Source of the DNA: Saccharopolyspora spinosa NRRL 18395
GTDB taxonomy: Bacteria; Actinomycetota; Actinomycetes; Mycobacteriales; Pseudonocardiaceae
Direction: 5' to 3'
Length of the DNA stretch: 64,000 bases
NCBI RefSeq assembly: GCF_000194155.1
Contig: NZ_GL877882.1
Coordinates: 196,233-260,232, forward strand
Position numbers and translations under genes: made by a program. Position 1 is the stretch's first letter, and the number at the start of each line of letters is the position of its first letter. This document shows, in pieces, positions 18,419 to 27,139 of the stretch. The notes beneath the pieces were generated by a model. That model was not told the origin of the DNA. It did not search any database and saw nothing but the letters and a program-made list of their open reading frames with translations.

Positions 18419-19206
18419 TGACGATGAGCTCACGACTGGGACCGTGGCTGCGCCGGTACGCCCCGCGCCCCGCGGCGGCGGTACGGCTGGTCTGCATGCC
18501 GCATGCCGGGGGAGGAGCGGGAGCCTACCGCGCTTGGGCGGCGCTACTGCCACCATCGGTAGAGCTCGTCGCGGTGCAGTATCCGGGTCGCGAAGACCGG
18601 TTCACCGAGCCACTGGCCGAAAGCATGGACGAACTGGTCGAGGGCATCGCGGGCGCCGTGCGACGCATCGCGGACCGTCCGTACCTGGTGTTCGGACACA
18701 GCATGGGCGCGACCGTCGCGTACGAAACAGTGCAACGCCTGCGCCGGCTGAACGTAGTCGAGCCGGACTGGCTGCTGGTGTCCGGACGCCCCGCGCCACA
18801 CCAGGCCGAACCCGGTGACGTGCACTTGCGCGACGACGACGGCCTGTGCGCCGAGCTGGTCCGGCTCGGCGGAACCGACACCGACGTGCTGTCCGACCCG
18901 GATCTGCGCGCCGTTGTCCTGGGCTACGTGCGCGGCGACTACCGCGTGATCGAGACTTACCGCCCGCGCCCGGAGCCGAAACTGACCTGCCCGATCGGAG
19001 TGTTCGTCGGCGACACCGATCCCGAGCTCGACGTCGCCGGCGCGCAAGGTTGGCGGTCGATGACCGCCGGGCGAACCGATGTCGAAAGCTTCGAAGGAAA
19101 CCACTTCTACCTCGGCCCGCGTCGGCGGGAGGTGATCGCGGCGATCTTGCGACGACTGGATCCGGCGGTGGCCAGAACGGGGCCTGAATGGACGGACATG
19201 CCGTGA
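18418..19206 (+). CDS. Type II (editing) thioesterase
   Basis: A 262-residue alpha/beta hydrolase. CMPHAGGGAGAYRAW, VQYPGREDRF and GHSMGATVAYE (nucleophile Ser) are the RifR/GrsT family hallmarks. Members remove wrong or stalled acyl groups from carrier domains. The ATG at 18418 shares one base with the P450 stop; an upstream extension of the frame exists but overlaps the P450 and lacks a ribosome site. Its editing partner would be the carriers of NRPS 1 and 2. Confidence 0.92.
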   Translation: MTMSSRLGPWLRRYAPRPAAAVRLVCMPHAGGGAGAYRAWAALLPPSVELVAVQYPGREDRFTEPLAESMDELVEGIAGAVRRIADRPYLVFGHSMGATVAYETVQRLRRLNVVEPDWLLVSGRPAPHQAEPGDVHLRDDDGLCAELVRLGGTDTDVLSDPDLRAVVLGYVRGDYRVIETYRPRPEPKLTCPIGVFVGDTDPELDVAGAQGWRSMTAGRTDVESFEGNHFYLGPRRREVIAAILRRLDPAVARTGPEWTDMP

Positions 19207-19223
19207 AATCTGGAAGGGGAGCG

Positions 19224-19955
19224 ATGCGCGGCGACTACACACCGACCGCGGAGTTCTACGAACTGGTGGCCGATCGGCAGGTTCGCAGCAGCGGACCGCC
19301 CTTGCGCGCCGCGCTGTCCGATGTGGACGTCGATGCCGGCGTGGTGCTGGAGATCGGAGCAGGGACCGGGCGCGTCACGGAGGTCATCGCCGACGCCCTC
19401 CCGGGGGCACGGATCGTCGCGGCCGAACCGTCGCCACCGATGCGGGCGATCCTCACCAGCCGCGTCGCCGCCAATGACGATCTTCGCGGGCGGGTGACGA
19501 TCACCGCGCAATCCGCGCCGGATCTCGACCTGCCGCCACGACTGGCCGCAGTGGTGATCTTCGGTGTCGTCGGCCACCTGGACGCTTCGGAACGGACGCG
19601 GTTGTGGCGGAGGGTCTCCGAAAGACTGGTGCCGGGCGGGATCGTCGTGGTGGAGCTGATGGGAGTGCGCACTTCCCGGCAGATCCCGCAGACGCTGTCG
19701 CTCACGGCCCGGCTCGGACGGCAGCGTTACGAGTGGTGGGTGGCCGGGCGACCCGCCGGTCCGGACCTGATGCGGTTCACCAACACCTGGAAGGTGCACC
19801 GGGACGACGTCCTCGTGCGTGAGGTCTCCGACAGCTACGAATGGTACACAGTGGACACTGAATTGATCGCAGCGGAGTCCGGTCTGCCGACCCGGCCGGT
19901 GCCGTCCGTCGTCAGCGAGGTCGCACCACCGGAACTGGCGGTGCTGGTGAAATGA
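19224..19955 (+). CDS. SAM-dependent methyltransferase
   Basis: A 243-residue class I methyltransferase. YTPTAEFYELVA and VVLEIGAGTGRVTEVIAD (motif I) are followed by VVIFGVVGHLD and ERLVPGGIVVVELMG. It resembles the C-terminal half of the reductase fusion at 15378-17210 closely over its whole length, suggesting duplication. The start at 19224 follows a GGAAGGGGAGCG site; an upstream in-frame ATG at 19188 would overlap the thioesterase. A thiazolidine N-methyl or a phenol/pyridinol O-methyl is a possible target. The stop overlaps the exporter start. Confidence 0.88.
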   Translation: MRGDYTPTAEFYELVADRQVRSSGPPLRAALSDVDVDAGVVLEIGAGTGRVTEVIADALPGARIVAAEPSPPMRAILTSRVAANDDLRGRVTITAQSAPDLDLPPRLAAVVIFGVVGHLDASERTRLWRRVSERLVPGGIVVVELMGVRTSRQIPQTLSLTARLGRQRYEWWVAGRPAGPDLMRFTNTWKVHRDDVLVREVSDSYEWYTVDTELIAAESGLPTRPVPSVVSEVAPPELAVLVK

Positions 19956-21418
19956 CCACGACCGCAACGCGAAACCCGGGCTGGACGCTTGCGCTGGTCT
20001 GCGTCGCAGGCGCTCTGATGACGTTGGACATCACCATCCTCAACATCGGCTTGGAGGAGATCGCCACAGGCCTGGGTGCGACGCTGCCCGACCTGCAATG
20101 GGTGGTGAGTGTCTACCCGCTGGTGTTCGCCGCGCTGCTGCTGCCGGCGGGCTCGTTGTCGGACCGCATCGGTCGCAAGCGGATGTTCATCGTGGGTGTC
20201 GGCGTGTTCACCGCGTCCTCGGTGGCATGTGGACTGGCGACCGGACCGGTGGCGTTAACCGTGGCCCGCGCTGTGCAGGGCATCGGCGGAGCCATGACCT
20301 ACGCCCCCGCGATTCCGCTGCTGGCGCAGGCCTACCCGCCGCAGCGGCGTGCCTCGGCGATGGGTGTGTTCAGCGGTGTCAGCGCCGGCGCGGCGGCGCT
20401 GGGGCCGCTGGCCGGTGGTGCGCTGGTCGACACCTTCGGCTGGCGGTCGATGTTCTTCGTAAACCTCGTGCCCGGTGTGCTGTTGCTGGTCGGTACCGCG
20501 TACCTGATCGCCGAATCGGGTGCGGGCCGGCGCGGTGGGCGGTTCGACCTGCCCGGCACGGCACTGGCGACCGGGACTCTGTTCGCGATCAACTACACCG
20601 TGGTCACCGGAGCCGAAGGCGGCTGGAGTCGACTCGACGTGGTCGTTTCGATGGCCCTTGCGTGCGTGGGGTTGTTGGCCTTCCTGGCGGTGGAGTGCCG
20701 CAGCGCTGACCCGATGCTTGATCTCGGGCTGTTCCGCATCAGCTCCTTCTCCGGAGCGGCGGTGCTCAGCCTGCTGACCCGCATGCTGAACTTGGGAACG
20801 CTGACCTACCTCGCGCTGTGGTTGCAGGGAATGCTGGGTTACTCGCCGTTGCAGGCAGGTCTGCGGTTGCTGCCGCTCTCGGTGCTGGCGGTGGTGACCT
20901 CGCTGGTGGCCGGCAGGCTGGTCAACCGTCTCGGGCTCCTGCCGGTCCTGGCCACCGGATTCGCCGGTTTCGCGGTCGGCTTCGCGCTGCTGACCAGGAT
21001 CGGCCCGGACTCGCCGTGGACGGTCGCGCTGGCGGGCTTCTTCGTCCTGGGTGCCGCCGCCGGACTGCTGTTCCCGCCGCTGATCACCATCTCGGTCGGA
21101 GTGGTGCCACCGGAGCGGTCCGGGATGGCCAGCGGGCTGGTGAACTCGTTCTTCCCGCTGGGCACCGCGTTGGGTGTCTCCGCGTTCGGCGCGGTGCTGT
21201 CAGCCCGGGTCGAGGCGGGCATGACCGGGGCGCCGGAGGCCGCGCGGGCCGCTGTGGCGGCAGGTAGGTTCGGCGGGCTCGAACCCCCGGTCGTCGACCT
21301 GGCGAAGACCGCGTTCGCGGACGGGATCGCCGCCATCAGCCTGGTCTCACTCGGACTGGCCCTGCTTGGCGTGCTGATCGCCGTGGCGACCATCCGGACT
21401 CGTCAGCTACGCGGTTAG
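19952..21418 (+). CDS. MFS drug exporter, DHA2 (14-TM) family
   Basis: A 488-residue membrane protein with repeated hydrophobic segments. MTLDITILNIGLEEIA and the motif A region GSLSDRIGRKRMFIVGV are typical of EmrB/QacA proton antiporters. Last gene of the plus-strand assembly operon, coupled by ATGA to the methyltransferase. Most likely exports the finished metabolite or gives self-protection. The operon converges on the ABC transporter operon 150 bp away. Confidence 0.92.
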   Translation: MTTTATRNPGWTLALVCVAGALMTLDITILNIGLEEIATGLGATLPDLQWVVSVYPLVFAALLLPAGSLSDRIGRKRMFIVGVGVFTASSVACGLATGPVALTVARAVQGIGGAMTYAPAIPLLAQAYPPQRRASAMGVFSGVSAGAAALGPLAGGALVDTFGWRSMFFVNLVPGVLLLVGTAYLIAESGAGRRGGRFDLPGTALATGTLFAINYTVVTGAEGGWSRLDVVVSMALACVGLLAFLAVECRSADPMLDLGLFRISSFSGAAVLSLLTRMLNLGTLTYLALWLQGMLGYSPLQAGLRLLPLSVLAVVTSLVAGRLVNRLGLLPVLATGFAGFAVGFALLTRIGPDSPWTVALAGFFVLGAAAGLLFPPLITISVGVVPPERSGMASGLVNSFFPLGTALGVSAFGAVLSARVEAGMTGAPEAARAAVAAGRFGGLEPPVVDLAKTAFADGIAAISLVSLGLALLGVLIAVATIRTRQLRG

Positions 21419-21569
21419 GGCGGCACGAACTCGCAGCGCAGGTGCTTGTGAGCGCAGGCAATCCCCGTTCCGCGTAAAGCAGATCGGGCCGGGTGAAGCA
21501 GGCAACCGGATCGTGCGTCCGCAGCCGCGGGCCCCCCTGAAGGCGGTGAGATCGGCGAGGCCGATCGCA

Positions 21570-23078
21570 TCAGCCCTCCGTGGTCGTGATGCTCGGTGCG
21601 TGCTCCACCAGTGCGCGGGTGGCCGGATGTCGCGGATCGGTGAGCACCTCCGAGACCGGTCCGCACTCGACGACCCGGCCCCCGCCGAGCACCGTCACGT
21701 GCGAGGCGCAGCGCACCACTTCGGAAAGGTCGTGGGTGATTAGCACGACGGAGAGCCGCAGCGTGGCGCGCAACTCGTCGAGCAGGTCCAGCACCGCATC
21801 GGCGGTACCTGCGTCCAGCGCGGAAGTCACCTCGTCGCACACCAGCACCGTGGGGTCGCAGGCCAGCGCGCGGGCCAGGTTGACCCGCTGCCGCTCGCCG
21901 CCGGAGAGGGAGCCGGGATAGCGGTCGAGGAAGGTCACCGGCAGCCGGACCCGACCGAGCAACCGCTCGGCTTCGCGCTCGGCCTGCTCGACGGAACGTG
22001 CTCGCATCGGTCGGGTCAGCGCGGACCGTACGGTTTCGTGCGGGTTCAGCGCTCCCGCGCTGTCCTGCGCGACCAACTGGACCGCGCGTCGCTGGTCGGC
22101 GCGGCGTCGTGCGGCGGCCGGAGCGAGCGCAACGCCATCGAGGGACATCGTGCCCGCATGACGCCGGTGCAGTCCGACCACGCAACGCGCCAGTGTCGAC
22201 TTCCCGGAGCCGGACGGTCCGACGACGGCAACGCACTGGCCGGCCGCCACGCGGAGGTCGATGCCGTGCAGCACCGCCTGCTTGCCGTGCCCGGCCCTCA
22301 GCCCGGAGATGACCAACCCGCCTTCATGGTCTGAAGTGGACGGTAGCGGTGTGGTGGCAGGCCGCGGAGCGAGGACTTCGTGCGGGGATCCAGCGTCGTG
22401 CACCTTGCCTCGTTCCAGCACGAGCACGTGGTGTGCGAGCGCGCGAACCGTGGCCCGGTCATGACTGACCAGGACCGCCGCGCAGCCGGTCAACGCCTCG
22501 CCGATCAAACCACGCACGTCCTCGGCCACGGCGGGATCGAGCCCGGCGGTCGGTTCGTCGAGCACCAGCAGCGCAGGCGAACCAGCCAGCGCCCGGGTGA
22601 AGGCGACCCGCCGAGCCTGCCCCCCGGAAAGCTGGTGCGGAAACCGCCGCAGGAAACCGGCATCGGTGGGAAGCCGCATCCGCGCCAGCAAGCGCCGGAT
22701 CTCGGCGGCGACCTCGTCCCCCTGGAGCCCGGACCGAATCCGCACGGTTTCGGCCAGCTGGCGTCCGATCCGGCGAGCCGGGTTGAGCGCGGAGGCCGGG
22801 TCCTGCCCGAGGAAGGAGACGATCCGACGGCGCAGCCGCATGGTGTGCGTGGGATCGAATGGATCACATTCCTGAGTGCGCACGGAGCCGGACCGGACTT
22901 CGAGCCCCGGGCGTACGTGACCGAGCAAGGTCAACGCCGTCGTGGTCTTTCCGGACCCGGACGCTCCCATCAGCGCCACGACCTCGCCCGGCCGCACTGC
23001 GAAACCGATTCCGTCGACCACCGCGACGCCGTCACGGCTGCGGGTGACGACCAGATTTTCTATCCTGGCCACCGTCAT
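21570..23078 (-). CDS. Fused dual ATPase of a peptide/nickel-type ABC transporter
   Basis: 502 residues with two complete ABC domains in one chain, a fusion of OppD- and OppF-like subunits. First domain: GASGSGKTT, QLSGGQARR, LVLDEPTAGLD. Second: GPSGSGKST, SLSGGERQR, LVCDEVTSALD. The start MTVARIENLV overlaps the upstream permease stop by 4 nt; a longer in-frame extension overlaps the permease and is not used. Last gene of the ferredoxin-SBP-permease-permease-ATPase operon. Likely energises uptake of the metal-loaded product or a related small molecule. Confidence 0.92.
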   Translation of the reverse strand: MTVARIENLVVTRSRDGVAVVDGIGFAVRPGEVVALMGASGSGKTTTALTLLGHVRPGLEVRSGSVRTQECDPFDPTHTMRLRRRIVSFLGQDPASALNPARRIGRQLAETVRIRSGLQGDEVAAEIRRLLARMRLPTDAGFLRRFPHQLSGGQARRVAFTRALAGSPALLVLDEPTAGLDPAVAEDVRGLIGEALTGCAAVLVSHDRATVRALAHHVLVLERGKVHDAGSPHEVLAPRPATTPLPSTSDHEGGLVISGLRAGHGKQAVLHGIDLRVAAGQCVAVVGPSGSGKSTLARCVVGLHRRHAGTMSLDGVALAPAAARRRADQRRAVQLVAQDSAGALNPHETVRSALTRPMRARSVEQAEREAERLLGRVRLPVTFLDRYPGSLSGGERQRVNLARALACDPTVLVCDEVTSALDAGTADAVLDLLDELRATLRLSVVLITHDLSEVVRCASHVTVLGGGRVVECGPVSEVLTDPRHPATRALVEHAPSITTTEG

Positions 23079-23884
23079 CGTCGACCTCCGATCCGGTGTG
23101 CGGCTTCGTCGGCGAGCAGGTTGACCGATACCGCGAACATCACCAGCAGCAGTGCGGGCACCAGCACCGGCCACGGGTTGAGCGCCATTCCGGGGAAGTT
23201 CTCGTTGACCATGCGCCCCCAGTTCGCGGCCGGGGCGCCCCGCCCGAGACCGAGAAATCCCGCCGTCGCGGTGAGGTGGATGGCGGCGGTGAACCGGATT
23301 CCCAGCTCGGCGACCAGGGTTCCGGAGACGGCGGGGAGAACGTCGTGGCGCAGGACCGACCACCACCGGTCACCACGAGCACGGGCGATCTCGACAAAAC
23401 CGAGTGCACTCACCTGACGTGCGGCGGCGCGGACGACCCGGACCGAGAACGGCACGCACACCAGCGCGACCGCGACGAGTACGGCCAGGTCGCTGCCGGG
23501 GAACCCAGTTGCGATGATCAGCATGAGCAGCAGGGGAGGGGCTACCCCGACGACGTCGATGATCCGGACGGTGAGCTCGCTCGCGCGCCGTTCGGCGAGT
23601 CCGGTCGCCAATCCGACCACCACACTGATCGCACTGGCCAGCAGCGTGGAGCCCATCGCGAGGACGAGGACCGGCAGCCCGCCGTGCAACACCCGCACCA
23701 GCACGTCCCGGCCGATCTCGTCGCTGCCCAGTGGGAGCGGGCCGGTCGCCGGTTCGAATGGCAGCGACCGCTGCTCGGTGGGGGACCCGCTGGTCAGCAG
23801 CGGCCCGAACAGCGCGAGCACGGCGACGCCGATGGCCAGCACCGCGCAGATCGCGATCGATGCGCGGGAACGGCGGTGGTCCAT
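23075..23884 (-). CDS. ABC permease, DppC/OppC-like
   Basis: 269 residues with five to six hydrophobic segments and the binding-protein-dependent permease signature near VEIARARGDRWWSVLRHDVLP, the EAA loop that contacts the ATPase. The N-terminal segment AVLALFGPLLTSGSPTEQ is usual for DppC types. The ATG shares a base with the stop of the other permease (TGATG). Forms the channel with the 23884-24834 product. Confidence 0.9.
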   Translation of the reverse strand: MDHRRSRASIAICAVLAIGVAVLALFGPLLTSGSPTEQRSLPFEPATGPLPLGSDEIGRDVLVRVLHGGLPVLVLAMGSTLLASAISVVVGLATGLAERRASELTVRIIDVVGVAPPLLLMLIIATGFPGSDLAVLVAVALVCVPFSVRVVRAAARQVSALGFVEIARARGDRWWSVLRHDVLPAVSGTLVAELGIRFTAAIHLTATAGFLGLGRGAPAANWGRMVNENFPGMALNPWPVLVPALLLVMFAVSVNLLADEAAHRIGGRR

Positions 23885-24834
23885 CACAACCCCCGCCGGC
23901 GGGGATCGAGCAGGGCAGCGACCACGTCGCCGACGAGCAGGGCGAGCAGTGCGGTCGCGCATAACGCGAGGGAAAGTCCCTGCACCATCGGCACATCCCG
24001 GTTGGCGACCGCCTGCTGGAGCTCGTAGCCCACGCCGGGGTAGTTGAAGATCGCCTCCACCACCACGGCCCCGCCGGTCAGGCCGCCGAACATCACCGCA
24101 ACGGCCTGCACGGCCGGCCCCAGCGCGTTGGGCAGCACGTGCCGAACCGCCAGCCGGCCCCCGGAGACGCCCGCCAGCCGCGCCGACTCCACGTACGGCG
24201 CGTCGACGACATCGACCACGGCCGAGCGCACGAGCCGGGTCGCTGTGGCCACGCCAACCAGCGTCAGGCTCAGCGCCGGCAGAACCAGCACCTGAGGGCT
24301 GTCCCAGGGGCGTCCGCCCACCGGGGCCAGCGACACTTCCGGTAGCAGGCCGAGCCAGGTCGACAGGGCCGCGGTCAGCGCCACCACGGTCAGGAATTCG
24401 GGAAGTCCGGCGAGGACGAGCGCGCCGCCCGAGATCACGCGGTCGCTGCGCCGCTGCGCGCGCATACCGGCCAGCAGCCCGCCCGCGATCGCCAACGGGA
24501 CCGCCAGCAGGAACGCGAGCGCGGTCAGCACCAGGCTGTTGGGCAGCCGCTCGCCGAGCACGGCCACGACCGGACGCCCGCCGACCAGACCCGTGCCGAG
24601 GTCGCCGGTGGCGGCCTGGGACAGCCAGGAGGTGAACCGGTCCAGGGCGTTGCGGTCCAAGCCGAGTTGTGCGCGCAACTGGTCGCGGTCGCCCTGGCTG
24701 GCCTGCGCTCCGGCCAGGGTGTCGGTGGCATCTCCGGGCAACAGATCGGTGGCTGCGAACACCAGTGCCGACAGCGCGACCAGTGACAGTACCGCCGCGA
24801 CCACACGGCGGACTAGGAACAGCGCGAGCTTCAT
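23884..24834 (-). CDS. ABC permease, DppB/OppB-like
   Basis: 316 residues beginning MKLALFLVRRVVAAVLSLVALSALVFAATDLLPGDA, the standard DppB opening with an N-terminal membrane helix and a periplasm-facing loop. The EAA-type loop is YVESARLAGVSGGRLAVRHV. Its start overlaps the end of the substrate-binding gene by 4 nt. Confidence 0.9.
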   Translation of the reverse strand: MKLALFLVRRVVAAVLSLVALSALVFAATDLLPGDATDTLAGAQASQGDRDQLRAQLGLDRNALDRFTSWLSQAATGDLGTGLVGGRPVVAVLGERLPNSLVLTALAFLLAVPLAIAGGLLAGMRAQRRSDRVISGGALVLAGLPEFLTVVALTAALSTWLGLLPEVSLAPVGGRPWDSPQVLVLPALSLTLVGVATATRLVRSAVVDVVDAPYVESARLAGVSGGRLAVRHVLPNALGPAVQAVAVMFGGLTGGAVVVEAIFNYPGVGYELQQAVANRDVPMVQGLSLALCATALLALLVGDVVAALLDPRRRGL

Positions 24835-26372
24835 GCCAGGAACGCGCCGGAGAAGTCCGCCCAAGGCTCGTTGGTGACGCCCTGCACGTTCGCGGCATGT
24901 CCGTTGATGGTGGGGGCGAACACCGGGAGCACCGAGTTCCCCTCCTCCCATATCAGCCGCTGCGCCTGCATGGCGGCCTCGCGCCGCTGCGCGGGGCCGG
25001 TCGCACTGCGGGCCCTGAGCACCAGCGCGTCGATGTCGGGGCGGTTGAATCCGAACGTCGAGGGTGCGCCCGCGGTGCGGGTGTTGGCGTATCCCGACAG
25101 CGGCGGGGAAGGCGGCGAATAGGTCGCAGCGAACGGGAGCTGGTAATAGGACTTGATGTCGGCGAAGAGCTGGCCCGGCGGACGTTGGTCGAGGGTGGCC
25201 TGGACGCCGATCTCCTTGAGGTTCTCGATGTACAAAGTGGACACTTCAACCAGGCCCGCGACGTCGGATCCGGTGGTCAGCGTGATCGGCATCCCGTCGG
25301 CCCCGGCCTCGCGCAGTAGTGCGTGCGCTCGTTGCACGTCGTGCGGACGCTGCGCGATTTCCGCTGCGTAGTCGGCGAATCCCAGCGACGGCAGGTCGTT
25401 GCCGACGAAGCCTCGGCCGAACAGCACGGACCTGACCATTCCCTCGCGATCCGCAGCGAGCTTGAATGCCTGGCGAACGCGCACGTCGTCGAACGGCTTG
25501 TGCGCGAGGTTCATCATGAACCCGAACGACGTCGCGTGCGGAAGTTGCCCGCTGCTTGCCCCGAACCGCTTGTTGGCCTCCAGAGTGCGGGCCTTGACCG
25601 GGCCGATGTCACCGACGAAGTCGAGCTGCCCGCCGGTCAGCGCGTTCACCCTGGCGTTGGAGTCGGGGATCGAACGCAACTCCAGAGAATCCAGGTACGG
25701 GCCGCTACCCAGGGCCAGACCGTAGAAACTCTCGTGGCGGACGAGTGTGCTTCCCTGACCGGGGACGAACTCGGTGATCCTGAACGGGCCGCAGGTCGGC
25801 ATGGCCGGCGTGAAGGCCGTCGTGGCGTCCTTGACCACCAGTGTGCTCTGGCACAGCACCAGCCGACCGTCCGCGATCGGTTGCTTGGCCGGCAGCACTA
25901 ACGTCAGATCGTCGACGATGCGGGCGGCGCCCAGGTCGAAGTTCTGCGCGGGTGGTTTGAGGTAGGGAAGCGAGCCGAGGAGGACCGGGGCGTTGAGCGA
26001 GTACAGCAGGTCTCGCGCGGTCAGAGCGGATCCGTCGGTGAAGGTCACGCCCTTGCGCAGCCGGAGAGTGTAGGTCCGAAGATCCGAGCTGACGTCGATG
26101 CCTTCCAGCACGCCGTAACGCACCCCGTCAGGCGCGGCCGGATCCAGTGTGCCGAGCTTTCCGTGCATTGCTCGTGCCCGCACCGAATCCAGTGCCGTCG
26201 GTCCGGTGAGGAAGTTGAGGGTTTCCGACGCGCCGCCGCCGGTGAACGCGGCGCGCAACGTCCCGCCGCGTCGAGCTGTGGCGGGTGTCGAGCCGCACGC
26301 GGTGAGCGCCGCAAGCCCCGCCGCGTACAGCGAGGAGCGGAGGAACGCGCGGCGGTGGATGTGCCGGGTCAC
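24831..26372 (-). CDS. Extracellular solute-binding lipoprotein, family 5 (ABC)
   Basis: About 513 residues. The N-terminus has a twin-arginine motif (HRRAFLRSS) and a lipobox (LTAC), so it is probably a Tat-exported lipoprotein. The body has family 5 features: TYTLRLRKGVTFTDGSALTARDLLYSL and VRQAFKLAADREGMVRSVL. The GTG start is preceded by GGAG 9 nt upstream. Members bind peptides, nickel or metal chelates. In this position a metallophore complex or a precursor is a reasonable ligand. Confidence 0.9.
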   Translation of the reverse strand: MTRHIHRRAFLRSSLYAAGLAALTACGSTPATARRGGTLRAAFTGGGASETLNFLTGPTALDSVRARAMHGKLGTLDPAAPDGVRYGVLEGIDVSSDLRTYTLRLRKGVTFTDGSALTARDLLYSLNAPVLLGSLPYLKPPAQNFDLGAARIVDDLTLVLPAKQPIADGRLVLCQSTLVVKDATTAFTPAMPTCGPFRITEFVPGQGSTLVRHESFYGLALGSGPYLDSLELRSIPDSNARVNALTGGQLDFVGDIGPVKARTLEANKRFGASSGQLPHATSFGFMMNLAHKPFDDVRVRQAFKLAADREGMVRSVLFGRGFVGNDLPSLGFADYAAEIAQRPHDVQRAHALLREAGADGMPITLTTGSDVAGLVEVSTLYIENLKEIGVQATLDQRPPGQLFADIKSYYQLPFAATYSPPSPPLSGYANTRTAGAPSTFGFNRPDIDALVLRARSATGPAQRREAAMQAQRLIWEEGNSVLPVFAPTINGHAANVQGVTNEPWADFSGAFLA

Positions 26373-26404
26373 AGGGTGATCTCCATGATGATCGACGGGC
26401 AGGG

Positions 26405-26641
26405 TCAGCTCGTGACTGCCACCGCGCCGGACGGGCAAAGACGCGCGGCTTCGAGCACGGCATCGCGGTGCGCAGCCGGAACTTCCGCGTCCTTCCCGCC
26501 AGCGTGCAGCAGTACGGTGCCGTCGCTGTCGTCCTGGTCGAAGATGTCGGCTGCGGCGAACACGCACTGGCCGACGCCAATGCATTTCCCCACGTCGATC
26601 GACACACGCACGGCACGCTCCGGTCTGACGGTGACGGTCAT
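26405..26641 (-). CDS. Ferredoxin, [3Fe-4S] type
   Basis: A 78-residue acidic protein with CIGVGQC (C20, C26) and CPSGA (C69). Three cysteines with a Cx5C spacing predict a [3Fe-4S] cluster, typical of P450 partner ferredoxins in actinomycetes. It heads the minus-strand transporter operon, 32 nt before the lipoprotein gene. Likely electron donor to the P450 at 17207; the reductase would come from elsewhere. Start chosen at MTVTVRPERA; a longer in-frame start lies 27 nt upstream. Confidence 0.87.
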   Translation of the reverse strand: MTVTVRPERAVRVSIDVGKCIGVGQCVFAAADIFDQDDSDGTVLLHAGGKDAEVPAAHRDAVLEAARLCPSGAVAVTS

Positions 26642-26682
26642 TCTGGGCGACCGTCGGTGGCGGGACACAGCCTAATCGAAGA

Positions 26683-26697
26683 TGAAATCCATTTCCA
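26683..26697. promoter_or_regulatory. Palindromic site upstream of ferredoxin/ABC operon (Zur/Fur-like)
   Basis: TGAAATCCATTTCCA, an imperfect dyad (GAAAT-CC-ATTTC perfect core), 42 nt before the ferredoxin start. It agrees at about 11 of 15 positions with the actinobacterial Zur-type pattern TGAAAATGATTTTCA by hand. The distance suits an operator over the promoter. Confidence 0.4.
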
Positions 26698-26700
26698 CTA

Positions 26701-27045
26701 AGTGTCGTTCGGAGCATGGATCAGCCACGCCGACGTCGCCGTCTTCGCCCCGGAAACCAGGGCGAAGAGGCGTTGGCCAAGGGCGGTGTCCAGTTGCATG
26801 AAGTCACATGTGATCAAGCCTTGGGCCTGGGCGTTGAGGAACCGCTTCCACGTGGGGCCATTTCGTCGCGGCACATGATCGGCGTTCCGGAGGCCAGTCC
26901 ATAATGGACGGGGTTGACGTACAAGGTCCCGAAGAAGTTCGTCTTCCTGGATCCCGGCACGATTCCGCTCAATCCCAGCGTGCCACTGTTGTCCCTGACG
27001 GCGGTAGCGGGTGGTGCCCTCGTCTGCCGGGTTGAACAGGGGCAC
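26701..27045 (-). pseudogene. Transposase/integrase remnant (rve-type core fragment)
   Basis: The minus strand reads PRRNGPTWKRFLNAQAQGLITCDFMQLDTALGQRLFALV in pieces, matching the integrase-core region of actinomycete IS transposases (usual form: RRTGPTWxxFLxAQAxGIxAxDFxHVDT). The next conserved stretch is lost and the frame ends after 115 residues. The N-terminal sequence is not recognisable as the family. It marks the right border of the biosynthetic cluster. Confidence 0.6.
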
Positions 27046-27139
27046 GTCCCCGTCGTGGCTACCAGCCGCCGTCGCAGTCGCGGACTTTCTTACTGGGAGA
27101 TCACGCCCAGATCCGATCCATTCCTCGCACCATCTGCGG

